DNA from: Paracoccaceae bacterium
Lineage (GTDB): Bacteria; Pseudomonadota; Alphaproteobacteria; Rhodobacterales; Rhodobacteraceae
Assembly: GCA_009920225.1 (NCBI GenBank)
Contig: RGAJ01000132.1
Coordinates: forward strand, 1-5,836
DNA length: 5,836 nt
Direction of reading: 5' to 3'
Positions within the stretch are counted from its first letter, which is position 1; each line of letters starts with the position of its first letter. The position numbers were made by a program, and so were the translations under genes. The notes under the pieces were generated by a model. That model saw only the letters and a list, made by a program, of their open reading frames with translations, did no database searches and had not been told where the DNA came from. This document shows positions 1 through 5,836 of this stretch, piece after piece.

Positions 1-24
1 TAGCATCGGGTTTTGTAAAATCAA

Positions 25-1599
25 CTATACGAAATCGCCATTCAAACCGGCATCAATCAGGGCAATGGTTTCTGTGATGCCATACAGCGCGATGAACCCG
101 CCAAAGCGTGGGCCTTGGGTCGCGCCCAAGAGGACTTCGTACAATGCCCCAAACCACGCGCGCAGCGGATCAAAGCGATCACGACCACAGGCATAGACGA
201 CGGATTGCAGCGCCTCTGCGTCCAAACCACCGTCCCATGCAGACAGTTGGTTGCGCAGATCCATGAGCGCTTCGCGTTCCAATTCGGTTGCCGCGCGGAA
301 GACTTTGGTTGGTTTTACAAAATCATTGTAATACCGCACCGCAAATCCCGCCGCTTGGTCAAGCTGTGGGTTCGCCTCTGGGCTCGCGTCGGGGGCATAG
401 CGTTGGATAAAGCCCCACAGTTGGTCTTTGTTGTCCGCATTCGCGACAGAGGCCAGATTCAACAACATCGAAAACGGCACCACCATGTCAGAGGCGGGCA
501 CATTGTGACCGTGGATGTGGAACACAGGATTGTTCACGCGCGCGTCTGTGTCTTGATCTGCGTAGGCGCGCAGCTGTTGGTGGTATTCATCCATCGCCTT
601 TGGGATCACATCAAAATGCATCCGCTTTGCGGTTTTTGGCTTTTGATACATGAAATACGCAAGCGATTCAGTCGACGCATAGGTCAGCCATTCATCAATC
701 GAAATCCCGTTGCCCGACGATTTCGAAATCTTTTGACCTTTGTCATCCAAGAACAATTCATAGGTAAAATGTTCTGGCGCTTTTTGTCCCAAAATTTCAC
801 AAATACGATCATAGATTGGCGTATTGGTTGAATGGTCTTTGCCATACATTTCGAAATCAACACCCAGTGCCGCCCAGCGCGCGCCGAAATCTGGCTTCCA
901 CTGCAATTTCACATTGCCGCCCGTCACGGGCAGGGTCCATTCGCGGCCTGTTTCATCATCAAATGTAATTGTGCCGTCGGCTGCGTTCACTTCTTTCATC
1001 GGAACGTATAGAACGCGGCCCGTTTCAGGATGGATCGGCAAAAAGATGGAATAGGTTTGTTTGCGTTCTTCGCGCAGGGATTTCAGCATGACTTTCATAA
1101 TCTCGTCATAGCGTTCAGCCGCACGTTTCAACACTTCGTCAAATTGACCTGATCCGTAAAATTCGGTGGCTGAATAAAATTCATATTCAAAACCGAACGT
1201 ATCCAAGAAACGACGCAACATCGCGTTGTTGTGATGGCCAAAGCTTTCGTATTCGCCAAAAGGATCGGGAACAGATGTCAGAGGCTTTTGCAGATGCTCT
1301 TGCAACATGTCTTGATTTGGCACGTTGCCGGGCACCTTGCGCATGCCGTCCAGGTCATCCGAGAAACAGATCAATTTCGCAGGGATATCGGAAATTTCAC
1401 GGAACGCACGCATGATCATCGTGGTACGTGCGACTTCGCCAAAGGTGCCGATATGCGGCAGACCGGATGGGCCATAGCCCGTTTCAAACAACACATATCC
1501 CTTTTCGGGCGGCGCCTTTTCATACCGTTTGAGCACGCGGCGTGCTTCTTCAAAGGGCCAAGCTTTTGAGCTCATTCCAGCATCGCGTAGATCAGACAT
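25..1599 (-). CDS. lysS: Lysine--tRNA ligase, class I (LysRS-I)
   Basis: This enzyme attaches lysine to tRNA-Lys in the cytoplasm, using ATP. The 524-residue product has the class I synthetase signatures. A HIGH-type motif lies in [13 protein letters not shown] (HIGT at residues 49-52), and a KMSKS-type loop reads [12 protein letters not shown] (KISKS at 290-294). The C-terminal part is the helical anticodon-binding region and ends close to [12 protein letters not shown]. It is therefore the archaeal-type class I enzyme and not the class II LysRS of most bacteria; class I LysRS is known from archaea, spirochaetes and alphaproteobacteria. The ATG at 1599 (MSDLRDAG) is chosen because GGAG at 1607-1610 sits 7 nt upstream. 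The frame stays open to 1677, but that stretch (arginine/lysine-rich) does not look like family sequence. The stop is TAG at 25-27. The gene is divergent from the terB-like gene. Only 24 bp lie beyond its end, so an operon partner cannot be judged. Full length, with no lesions seen. Confidence 0.95.
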   Translation of the reverse strand: MSDLRDAGMSSKAWPFEEARRVLKRYEKAPPEKGYVLFETGYGPSGLPHIGTFGEVARTTMIMRAFREISDIPAKLICFSDDLDGMRKVPGNVPNQDMLQEHLQKPLTSVPDPFGEYESFGHHNNAMLRRFLDTFGFEYEFYSATEFYGSGQFDEVLKRAAERYDEIMKVMLKSLREERKQTYSIFLPIHPETGRVLYVPMKEVNAADGTITFDDETGREWTLPVTGGNVKLQWKPDFGARWAALGVDFEMYGKDHSTNTPIYDRICEILGQKAPEHFTYELFLDDKGQKISKSSGNGISIDEWLTYASTESLAYFMYQKPKTAKRMHFDVIPKAMDEYHQQLRAYADQDTDARVNNPVFHIHGHNVPASDMVVPFSMLLNLASVANADNKDQLWGFIQRYAPDASPEANPQLDQAAGFAVRYYNDFVKPTKVFRAATELEREALMDLRNQLSAWDGGLDAEALQSVVYACGRDRFDPLRAWFGALYEVLLGATQGPRFGGFIALYGITETIALIDAGLNGDFV

Positions 1600-1606
1600 A
1601 TGTAGA

Positions 1607-1610
1607 CTCC
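1607..1610 (-). promoter_or_regulatory. Shine-Dalgarno site of lysS
   Basis: GGAG on the minus strand lies 7 nt before the ATG at 1599. It decides the start codon against the longer open frame that extends to 1677. Confidence 0.7.
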
Positions 1611-1648
1611 GAAAAAGTTTTGGTTTTGATCCCCTTGGGAATCCGCGT

Positions 1649-1677
1649 GTCTTAGCGTTTTTTCTGCACTGCCGCAA
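1649..1677 (-). promoter_or_regulatory. Possible sigma70-type promoter for lysS
   Basis: On the minus strand, TTGCGG (1672-1677) is followed after 17 nt by TAAGAC (1649-1654). The spacing is ideal, but each hexamer matches the consensus at only 3 of 6 positions. The implied leader would be about 40 nt. This is read by eye and is only a candidate. Confidence 0.22.
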
Positions 1678-1697
1678 GCGGTGGTCGTTGTTGCCTA

Positions 1698-1726
1698 TTG
1701 CGGGGTTGGAAAATCGTTCCTATTCT
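1698..1726 (+). promoter_or_regulatory. Possible sigma70-type promoter for the terB-like gene
   Basis: TTGCGG (1698-1703) and TATTCT (1721-1726) are separated by exactly 17 nt. The -10 matches the consensus at 4 of 6 positions and the -35 at 3 of 6. The implied start of transcription is near 1733, about 25 nt before the ATG at 1758. A weak candidate, supported mainly by spacing and location. Confidence 0.3.
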
Positions 1727-1742
1727 AAAGGTATTCAAAATC

Positions 1743-1749
1743 AAAAGGA
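1743..1749 (+). promoter_or_regulatory. Shine-Dalgarno site of the terB-like gene
   Basis: AAAAGGA lies 8 nt before the ATG at 1758. It favours this start over the in-frame ATG at 1698, whose extra 20 residues ([11 protein letters not shown]...) would be translated from the likely promoter region. Confidence 0.65.
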
Positions 1750-1757
1750 TCCCATCC

Positions 1758-2183
1758 ATGTCTCGTGAAGCGCCCCATATCTTAAGTGAACAAGATTGCT
1801 TGGTCGGATTGATGATCGCGTTGACCATTTCCGACGAAGATGTGCGCACCTCTGAGCTTGTGAAAATACAATCAGCGGTCAATCACCTGCCCATATTCGG
1901 GAATTACGATATTGATCGGATTAATTTGATTGCAAATATCGTCTATGATTTGTTTGAACAAGAAGACGGGCTAGACGCGTTGTTCGGTCTTGTTCGTGAT
2001 AACCTGCCTGAACGTTTGTATGAAACTGCCTATGCATTATGTTGTGATGTGGCGGCCGCAGACGGGAAAATTCGTGAAACGGAACTGCGCCTTTTGGAAG
2101 AAATGCGGTATGAATTGAACATCGATCGCCTGCATGCTGCGGCTATTGAACGCGGTGCACGCGCGCGTCATATGACGGTGTAG
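1758..2183 (+). CDS. TerB-family (tellurite-resistance TerB-like) protein
   Basis: The 141-residue, all-helical soluble protein has no signal peptide or membrane segment. It has the two-part TerB pattern: an N-terminal helical half with an acidic turn (SDEDVRTSEL, residues 25-34), and a second half with AAADGKIRETELRLLEEM (about 99-116). In that half, D102, G103, E107 and E109 are in the positions where TerB proteins bind divalent metal. TerB domains are linked to metal or stress sensing at the membrane. Stand-alone short members such as this one are common in alphaproteobacteria and have no settled function, so the name should not be read as evidence of tellurite resistance. The gene is divergent from lysS and ends 2 bp before the stop codon of the convergent dacB. 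No ter operon partners are present in the window. Confidence 0.8.
   Translation: MSREAPHILSEQDCLVGLMIALTISDEDVRTSELVKIQSAVNHLPIFGNYDIDRINLIANIVYDLFEQEDGLDALFGLVRDNLPERLYETAYALCCDVAAADGKIRETELRLLEEMRYELNIDRLHAAAIERGARARHMTV
2166..2177. repeat. 12-bp perfect palindrome at the 3' end of the terB-like gene
   Basis: CGTCATATGACG reads the same on both strands and covers codons near the end of the terB-like gene, just before the convergent stop codons. It could be chance within coding sequence. No T-tract follows on either strand, so it is not a convincing terminator. Confidence 0.4.
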
Positions 2184-2185
2184 GC

Positions 2186-3685
2186 CTAGTTCGTCACATC
2201 CCCAAGCCGCGCCCAGCGATACAACAAACCCTGTTGCAGGGTTCGCGCCCGCGCGTTCCATGATTGTGCGCCCGCCGGCAATTCGTTTGCGACATTGTCA
2301 GCGGCGCGGCGCTTTGTCAGATCCTGTCCAAACATCGCAAAGGCATAGTTTTGTCCTGACGGCACGGTTAGGTAGCCAGACAACGCCGAAACAAAATTCA
2401 ACGTACCTGTTTTTGCCAGAATCGTTGCGGGGCTAGCGGGATCTAAATCACCTTTCGCAGTACGTGGGCGAATTGTTTTCAGGCGTTGGTCGAAATTCGT
2501 GTCGATGCCGCGCGCGCGGGTCAAGGCCGCAATCAAATCACGGGCTGTAACCTTTGTTTTATCGCTGAGCCCTGAGTGATCATAGAACACAGAATTCATC
2601 ATACCCAGTCGCGTCTGCGCCCATGATGTCATATGCGATGCAGATTGGCGCAAGCTATTGACTGTGACGCCCGCCTTTTGTGACGCGGCTAACCCCAAGA
2701 CCTCGGCGGTCAAGTTTGTCGAATGCACGAGCATATCGCGCATGACGTCTTGCAGCGGTGCGCTGGTGTCCGCCGCCAAGAGACGGCCATTTGCAGTGTT
2801 GGAAAATTCGGGCGTGGGAAGGGTGATGCCCTGCGAACGGGCAATTTCGCGAAAGGTATCCGCCGCATATCGGTTTGGATCCCGAACAGGCAACCATCGC
2901 CCGCCCCCGTTGCCCAAGGCCGATTTCATGACAGTCCAGTTTTCAACACCATTTCCGTTTGTAACCGCAAACAATGGCGCGGCGCGATCGACAATCTTGA
3001 TCGTCGCGCTGCGGATTTGCGGTACGATTTTTTGACCACGCGCATCCATCGAAGTTGAATAGCCTGAGGCGTTACGCTTCCATTCGAAATAGACGCGGTT
3101 AAAATTCAGGTTCAGACCGGAAATTGCGGGATTATACCCAACATAGACAGGTTGCTGTGTGTCGATTTCGCGAAACATTGGCAGGCTTGCGCCATTAACC
3201 AAGAACCGCCCAGAAATCTGGCGCAGACCCAAATCACGCAGGCGCCGCACAAGCGTCAGCATTCGGTCGGTGTCCAAGGTGGGATCCCCACCACCAAGCA
3301 AAATCAAATCGCCTTGGAGCATGCCATTTTCAATCGTCCCTGTCCCAAGGACTTGGGTGGAAAATCGATAATCAGCGCCCAAATGATCCAACGCATAGAG
3401 TGCGGTGATCACCTTGGTCACACTTGCGGGCGTGACGGGTTTTGTTGCGTTACGTTCTTCGACAATCTTGCCGGACGCCATGTCATACAGCACAAACCCA
3501 AACTCACCCGACAGGCCAATTTTGCCCAAAAGATCCTCGGCACCCGGCGGGGGCACCGACCCAGGACGCAGCACAGGCCGCAAGGATGTTGCAGGCCCTT
3601 CTGCCCATGTCGCTACAGGCAAAAGCGCGATGAGAATTGCAAAGACGGGCCAAAGCAATGGCGTGGTTCTATGTTTTGGTTTCAT
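2186..3685 (-). CDS. dacB: D-alanyl-D-alanine carboxypeptidase/endopeptidase, PBP4 type (peptidase S13)
   Basis: This periplasmic penicillin-binding protein removes the terminal D-Ala from peptidoglycan stem peptides and can cleave cross-links. The 499-residue product starts MKPKHRTT, followed by a hydrophobic stretch and an AxA-like signal cleavage site (TWA before EG, after about residue 28). All three active-site motifs are present. SVTK carries the nucleophile S88 and K91, STN is at 322-324, and KTG is at 425-427. The S13-typical GGGDPTL (131-137) and SGLSD (371-375) segments are also visible. Length fits PBP4 proteins. The ATG at 3685 is chosen for the signal peptide. The frame opens further upstream (GTG at 3730, ATG at 3724), which would overlap the end of nadD but would put 13-15 extra residues before the signal peptide. 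No strong Shine-Dalgarno site precedes 3685, so coupling to nadD translation is possible. It follows nadD by 31 nt in the same direction, which suggests an operon. Full length and apparently active. Confidence 0.93.
   Translation of the reverse strand: MKPKHRTTPLLWPVFAILIALLPVATWAEGPATSLRPVLRPGSVPPPGAEDLLGKIGLSGEFGFVLYDMASGKIVEERNATKPVTPASVTKVITALYALDHLGADYRFSTQVLGTGTIENGMLQGDLILLGGGDPTLDTDRMLTLVRRLRDLGLRQISGRFLVNGASLPMFREIDTQQPVYVGYNPAISGLNLNFNRVYFEWKRNASGYSTSMDARGQKIVPQIRSATIKIVDRAAPLFAVTNGNGVENWTVMKSALGNGGGRWLPVRDPNRYAADTFREIARSQGITLPTPEFSNTANGRLLAADTSAPLQDVMRDMLVHSTNLTAEVLGLAASQKAGVTVNSLRQSASHMTSWAQTRLGMMNSVFYDHSGLSDKTKVTARDLIAALTRARGIDTNFDQRLKTIRPRTAKGDLDPASPATILAKTGTLNFVSALSGYLTVPSGQNYAFAMFGQDLTKRRAADNVANELPAGAQSWNARARTLQQGLLYRWARLGDVTN
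2227..2243. repeat. 7-bp inverted repeat with 3-nt loop inside the dacB 3' end
   Basis: AACCCTG, a TTG loop, and CAGGGTT form a perfect short hairpin. It sits about 44 nt beyond the stop codon of the terB-like gene and within the last codons of dacB. No T-run follows on either strand, so an intrinsic terminator is not supported. The hairpin may still matter for the 3' end of the terB-like transcript. Confidence 0.35.
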
Positions 3686-3716
3686 GACAGCAGCGTAAAT
3701 TTCAATCCCACATCCT

Positions 3717-4258
3717 TCAAGCATCACCACGCAATTGCGTGGACGAGAGATGATTGAGTGGCATATTTACATAACACCAACGCGGGGTTGGACCATCAGC
3801 CAAACGATGCGACGCCCTTTGCGGGATACGAGAGGATGCATAAATCTTTGCGGCCTTTGCCGAAAGAGGTGCCAAGCGCGATTTTGGGCGCGCTAAAATC
3901 CCCAGTGGAACGTTTTCGATGATCCAGTGCCAATCTTTCCATTGATCGAATTGAATCAAATTGTCCGCCCCCATGAGCCACACAAATTGTGTGTCGCGAT
4001 GGGCCGACACAAGATGCCGCAGCGTTTGCGCGGTATAGCGCGTGCCGATCCGTGCCTCGACGTCGGACATCAAAACGCGCGGATGTTGAATCAATGCATT
4101 GGCCACCCGAATGCGTTCTGACATGGGTGCAGGCCCATTGGATTTCAGCGGATTTCCGGGGCTAAACAGCCACCAGATTTCATCCAACCCAAAACGGCGC
4201 AGCGCGTGTTGAGTGATCCCAGCAGGCCCACTTTTGTCTTATGTACGCGCTTTGTCAT
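3717..4258 (-). pseudogene. nadD: Nicotinate-nucleotide adenylyltransferase, disrupted by an N-terminal deletion/frameshift
   Basis: NadD adenylates nicotinate mononucleotide to deamido-NAD in the cytoplasm, a normally essential step. The sequence is split. An ATG at 4258 begins MTKRVHKTKVGLLG, which matches the usual NadD start up to VGLLG. This frame then goes wrong and stops at TGA 4145-4147 after 37 codons. The rest continues in another frame from ATC at 4217 (ITQHALRRFGLDEIWW) to TGA at 3717-3719. It contains SPGNPLK, MGADNLIQFDQWKDW and the C-terminal LSSTQLR, all typical of alphaproteobacterial NadD. The missing part is about 12-13 residues: GSFDPxHxGH, which holds the catalytic, ATP-binding HxGH motif. 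The open C-terminal frame has no ATG or GTG before its conserved part; only a TTG at 4187 could start it, and that product would also lack HxGH. I read this as a broken gene or a sequence error. dacB follows 31 nt downstream. Confidence 0.85.
4215..4222 (-). other. nadD: Deletion junction within nadD
   Basis: On the minus strand the last in-frame family codon of the N-terminal part is CTG (4220-4222), and the first of the C-terminal part is ATC (4215-4217). Only two bases (4218-4219) lie between them. About 13 codons (near 39 nt) are expected there from the family pattern, so roughly 37 nt are missing and the frame shifts. The estimate depends on remembered NadD sequences and could be off by a codon or so. 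Confidence 0.7.
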
Positions 4259-4340
4259 GGCCGATCGATACCACAGGCCCTAGTGCGCGTAAATAAACAG
4301 ATTGGGCGCAACGCCACCCCGCCCGTTGCTCATACATGCC

Positions 4341-4370
4341 TTTAAACTCACTGCGCTACTCTGGCGGCAA
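4341..4370 (-). promoter_or_regulatory. Possible sigma70-type promoter for nadD-dacB
   Basis: On the minus strand, TTGCCG (4365-4370) and TTTAAA (4341-4346) are separated by 18 nt, each matching the consensus at 4 of 6 positions. The implied transcript start near 4334 would leave a leader of about 75 nt before the nadD ATG at 4258. The site sits between the divergent nadD and the beta-helix gene, where a promoter is expected. Read by eye only. Confidence 0.3.
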
Positions 4371-4381
4371 TTCTGTTTTAG

Positions 4382-4386
4382 AAAGG
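4382..4386 (+). promoter_or_regulatory. Shine-Dalgarno site of the beta-helix protein gene
   Basis: AAAGG (within AGAAAGG, 4380-4386) lies 7 nt before the ATG at 4394. This good site supports 4394 as the original start codon, although the frame meets a TGA 16 codons later. Confidence 0.65.
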
Positions 4387-4393
4387 CACCCAG

Positions 4394-5836
4394 ATGAGCA
4401 TTTCGTTGACCCATGGCATTGATTTTTCACCCTATCCCTTTTGACGAGGCTTGAATTATTGGTCCAGCGGGAATGGAACACCTGCGAATGATACGTATGA
4501 TGTTGTTGGCAACTCGGATAATGTCCCTGCCGATCAAACCTTTGGTGGATGCCTTGAGATCGTCAAAAACGATCTGGTGCAAAAACTTCGCTTCACCGGA
4601 CAAACCCAGTTAATGCCGGAAACCTATCTATTGGTGAAAACGCGGGTCAAGGTGATGGCGGGCGGCTTACCCGCCGTGCGCATCGCGGCATGGGCGGGTG
4701 ATAAAAATGGCAATCACGTCGCCGAGGTGACCCAAGTTGGCCCGTCCATTTCGATTGAAAATTACGGCGAAGTCTATGACGTGTCTGCCATCCTTGGCCC
4801 AGGATTGCGCGACGGTGTGGATATGGTGTGGGGGGCCAAGCCCACCTTTGGCCACTTTGGGATTGATATCACGGGTCCAACAGGCGCAGTTTTGCGTGTG
4901 GATGACATCACAATCGAAGACGTGTCACATCTGTTCCAGCGCGACGCGCTGAACATCGTCGATGTTCGTGACTATGGCGCGATTGGTGATGGCGTGACCG
5001 ACAATTTCGATGCTTTTGTTGCTGCGGATCAGGCCGCAAATGGGCGCCGATTGGTTGTGCCGGCAGGGGACTATGCCGTGACCCAAGCATTGACGTTGAA
5101 TTCACACATCGAATTCCAAGGCCGCATGGTGATGCCGGAGTCTGCGCCACTGATCATCGCCAAATCATACAACCTGCCCACCTATATTGACGCGTTCAAA
5201 GACGAAGCGCTGGCATTCAAAAAGGCGTTTCAAGCGTTGTTGAACAGTTCTGACCACGATTCACTGGATCTTGGTGGGCGAACGATCACGGTGACGGAAC
5301 CCATCGATATGCAAGCAGCTGTTGCAAATCGAAATACGTATTATGACCGTCGCGTCATTCGAAACGGCCAATTTTATGCGTCAGGGTCATTGGGATGGGA
5401 AAACACCATTATCCAAGCCCAAGCAACATATTCCACCAGCTATCCCACCCGCCTCAGCAAAGTAGAAAATATCATCGACATTGAAATCGGTTCTTTGGTT
5501 ACGGGCCAAGGGGTTGGCCGCGAGGTCTATGTCAAAGATAAAAACGAAGCGGCGGGCACGGTGACCCTAAGCGATGCATTACACGACGCGGATGGCACAC
5601 AGGTCTTTACCTTTACGCGGTTCAAGTACCTGTTGGATTTTGGCGGTTTTGAGGTGCTGAGCCTTTTCAACCTGCAAAATATCGAATTCCAGTGCAATTC
5701 AAAGGCAAGTGGCGTGATGTTGGCGCGTTCTGGTCGATTGTTCCATTTGATTGATTGCTATGTCACCAAACCCAAACATCGGGCCATCACATCCAGCGGC
5801 ACGGGCTGCCAAGGCATGTTGATTGACCGCTGTCAC
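4394..5836 (+). CDS. GH28-related / pectate-lyase-3-like parallel beta-helix protein; in-frame TGA at codon 17; 3' end beyond the window
   Basis: The ATG at 4394 starts MSISLTHGIDFSPYPF, then TGA (4442-4444), then 464 uninterrupted codons to the window edge. The residues on both sides of the TGA match one family whose N-terminus, as I recall it, runs PxF-x-x-GL-x-VWSSGxGTPxxDTYD. Here it is RGLNYWSSGNGTPANDTYD, so the stop interrupts one gene. Codons 18 to about 185 look like a beta-sandwich, carbohydrate-binding-like domain (FGGCLEI, VRIAAWAGD, VDMVWG, GHFGIDITGP, VDDITIED). VDVRDYGAIGDGVTDN (189-204) is the typical entry motif of pectate-lyase-3/GH28-related right-handed beta-helices. Helical repeats follow (RRVIRNGQF, GVGREVYVKDK, GTGCQGMLIDRC). 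No signal peptide is visible. Such proteins bind or cut polysaccharide, often as phage tailspikes or surface proteins; substrate and catalytic residues cannot be read here. Without the first 16 codons, translation could start only at TTG 4451 or ATG 4613. The gene is divergent from nadD. Confidence 0.8.
4442..4444 (+). other. In-frame TGA stop in the beta-helix protein gene
   Basis: The context is CCC TTT TGA CGA GGC TTG. A single base change such as TCA to TGA (Ser) would explain it. So would two compensating homopolymer errors: an extra T in the T-run and a missing G before GCTTG, which would restore PFDEGL. The latter would point to sequencing error. No recoding signal is apparent. Confidence 0.75.

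Noticed and set aside
11..328. Similar A/T-rich strings near 11-23 (TTTTGTAAAATCA) and 313-325 (TTTTACAAAATCA), considered as a repeat pair.
   Set aside because: They are short and imperfect, and one lies inside lysS codons; chance similarity is the better explanation.
115..831. 238-codon plus-strand open frame.
   Set aside because: It lies fully antisense to lysS, and its translation shows no family features; the lysS frame explains the codon pattern.
1758..2183. Tellurite resistance determinant.
   Set aside because: Only a single short TerB-like gene is present, without other ter genes. The family name alone does not support a resistance phenotype.
3152..3757. 201-codon plus-strand open frame.
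   Set aside because: It is antisense to dacB and the end of nadD, its composition is unlike a real protein, and it covers the well-supported active-site region of dacB.
4239..4337. Minus-strand 32-codon ORF (MYEQRAGWRCAQ..., stop TAA) overlapping the start of nadD by 20 nt, considered as a leader peptide or the tail of an upstream gene.
   Set aside because: AAAGG lies only 1 nt before its ATG, too close for a normal ribosome site. A stop codon (TAG) in the same frame is just upstream, the likely promoter would start transcription after this ATG, and I recognise no family. Retained only as a remote possibility.
4442..4444. TGA read as selenocysteine.
   Set aside because: The position is near the N-terminus of a structural beta-helix family with no expected redox residue, and no SECIS-like hairpin is apparent just downstream. 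A mutation or sequence error is simpler.
4667..5150. Minus-strand open frames of 60-80 codons.
   Set aside because: They lie opposite the long open beta-helix frame, which has clear domain motifs, and have no start-site support.

Overview
The window looks like chromosomal DNA from an alphaproteobacterium, most likely a Rhodobacterales (Roseobacter-type) species of moderate GC. The evidence is a class I (archaeal-type) lysyl-tRNA synthetase, a short TerB-family protein, an alphaproteobacterial-style NadD (SPGNPLK, MGADNL and LSSTQLR motifs) and a large GH28-related beta-helix protein of a kind I associate with this order. These assignments come from reading translated sequence; no database search was possible.

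Layout from left to right. lysS (minus, 25-1599) is complete. A 158-bp divergent spacer separates it from a terB-like gene (plus, 1758-2183). That gene converges, with only 2 bp between the stop codons, on a PBP4-type D-Ala-D-Ala carboxypeptidase gene dacB (minus, 2186-3685). Upstream of dacB, in the same direction, is nadD (minus, 3717-4258). A 135-bp divergent spacer follows, and then a large plus-strand gene from 4394 that runs off the right edge. It encodes a GH28/pectate-lyase-3-like parallel beta-helix protein.

The genes are mostly housekeeping: lysine charging of tRNA, NAD biosynthesis and peptidoglycan trimming. The beta-helix protein is the accessory element and probably acts on, or binds to, polysaccharide. 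I see no RNA genes, insertion sequences, CRISPR arrays or attachment sites.

The most notable observations are two lesions about 225 bp apart on either side of the nadD/beta-helix spacer. nadD has an out-of-frame deletion that removes the GSFDPxHxGH nucleotide-binding motif, which should abolish its function. The beta-helix gene has an in-frame TGA at codon 17, just after a well-placed ribosome binding site and start codon, followed by 464 open codons. Either these are real gene lesions, or this part of the sequence contains errors. I found no convincing new biological system in the window.
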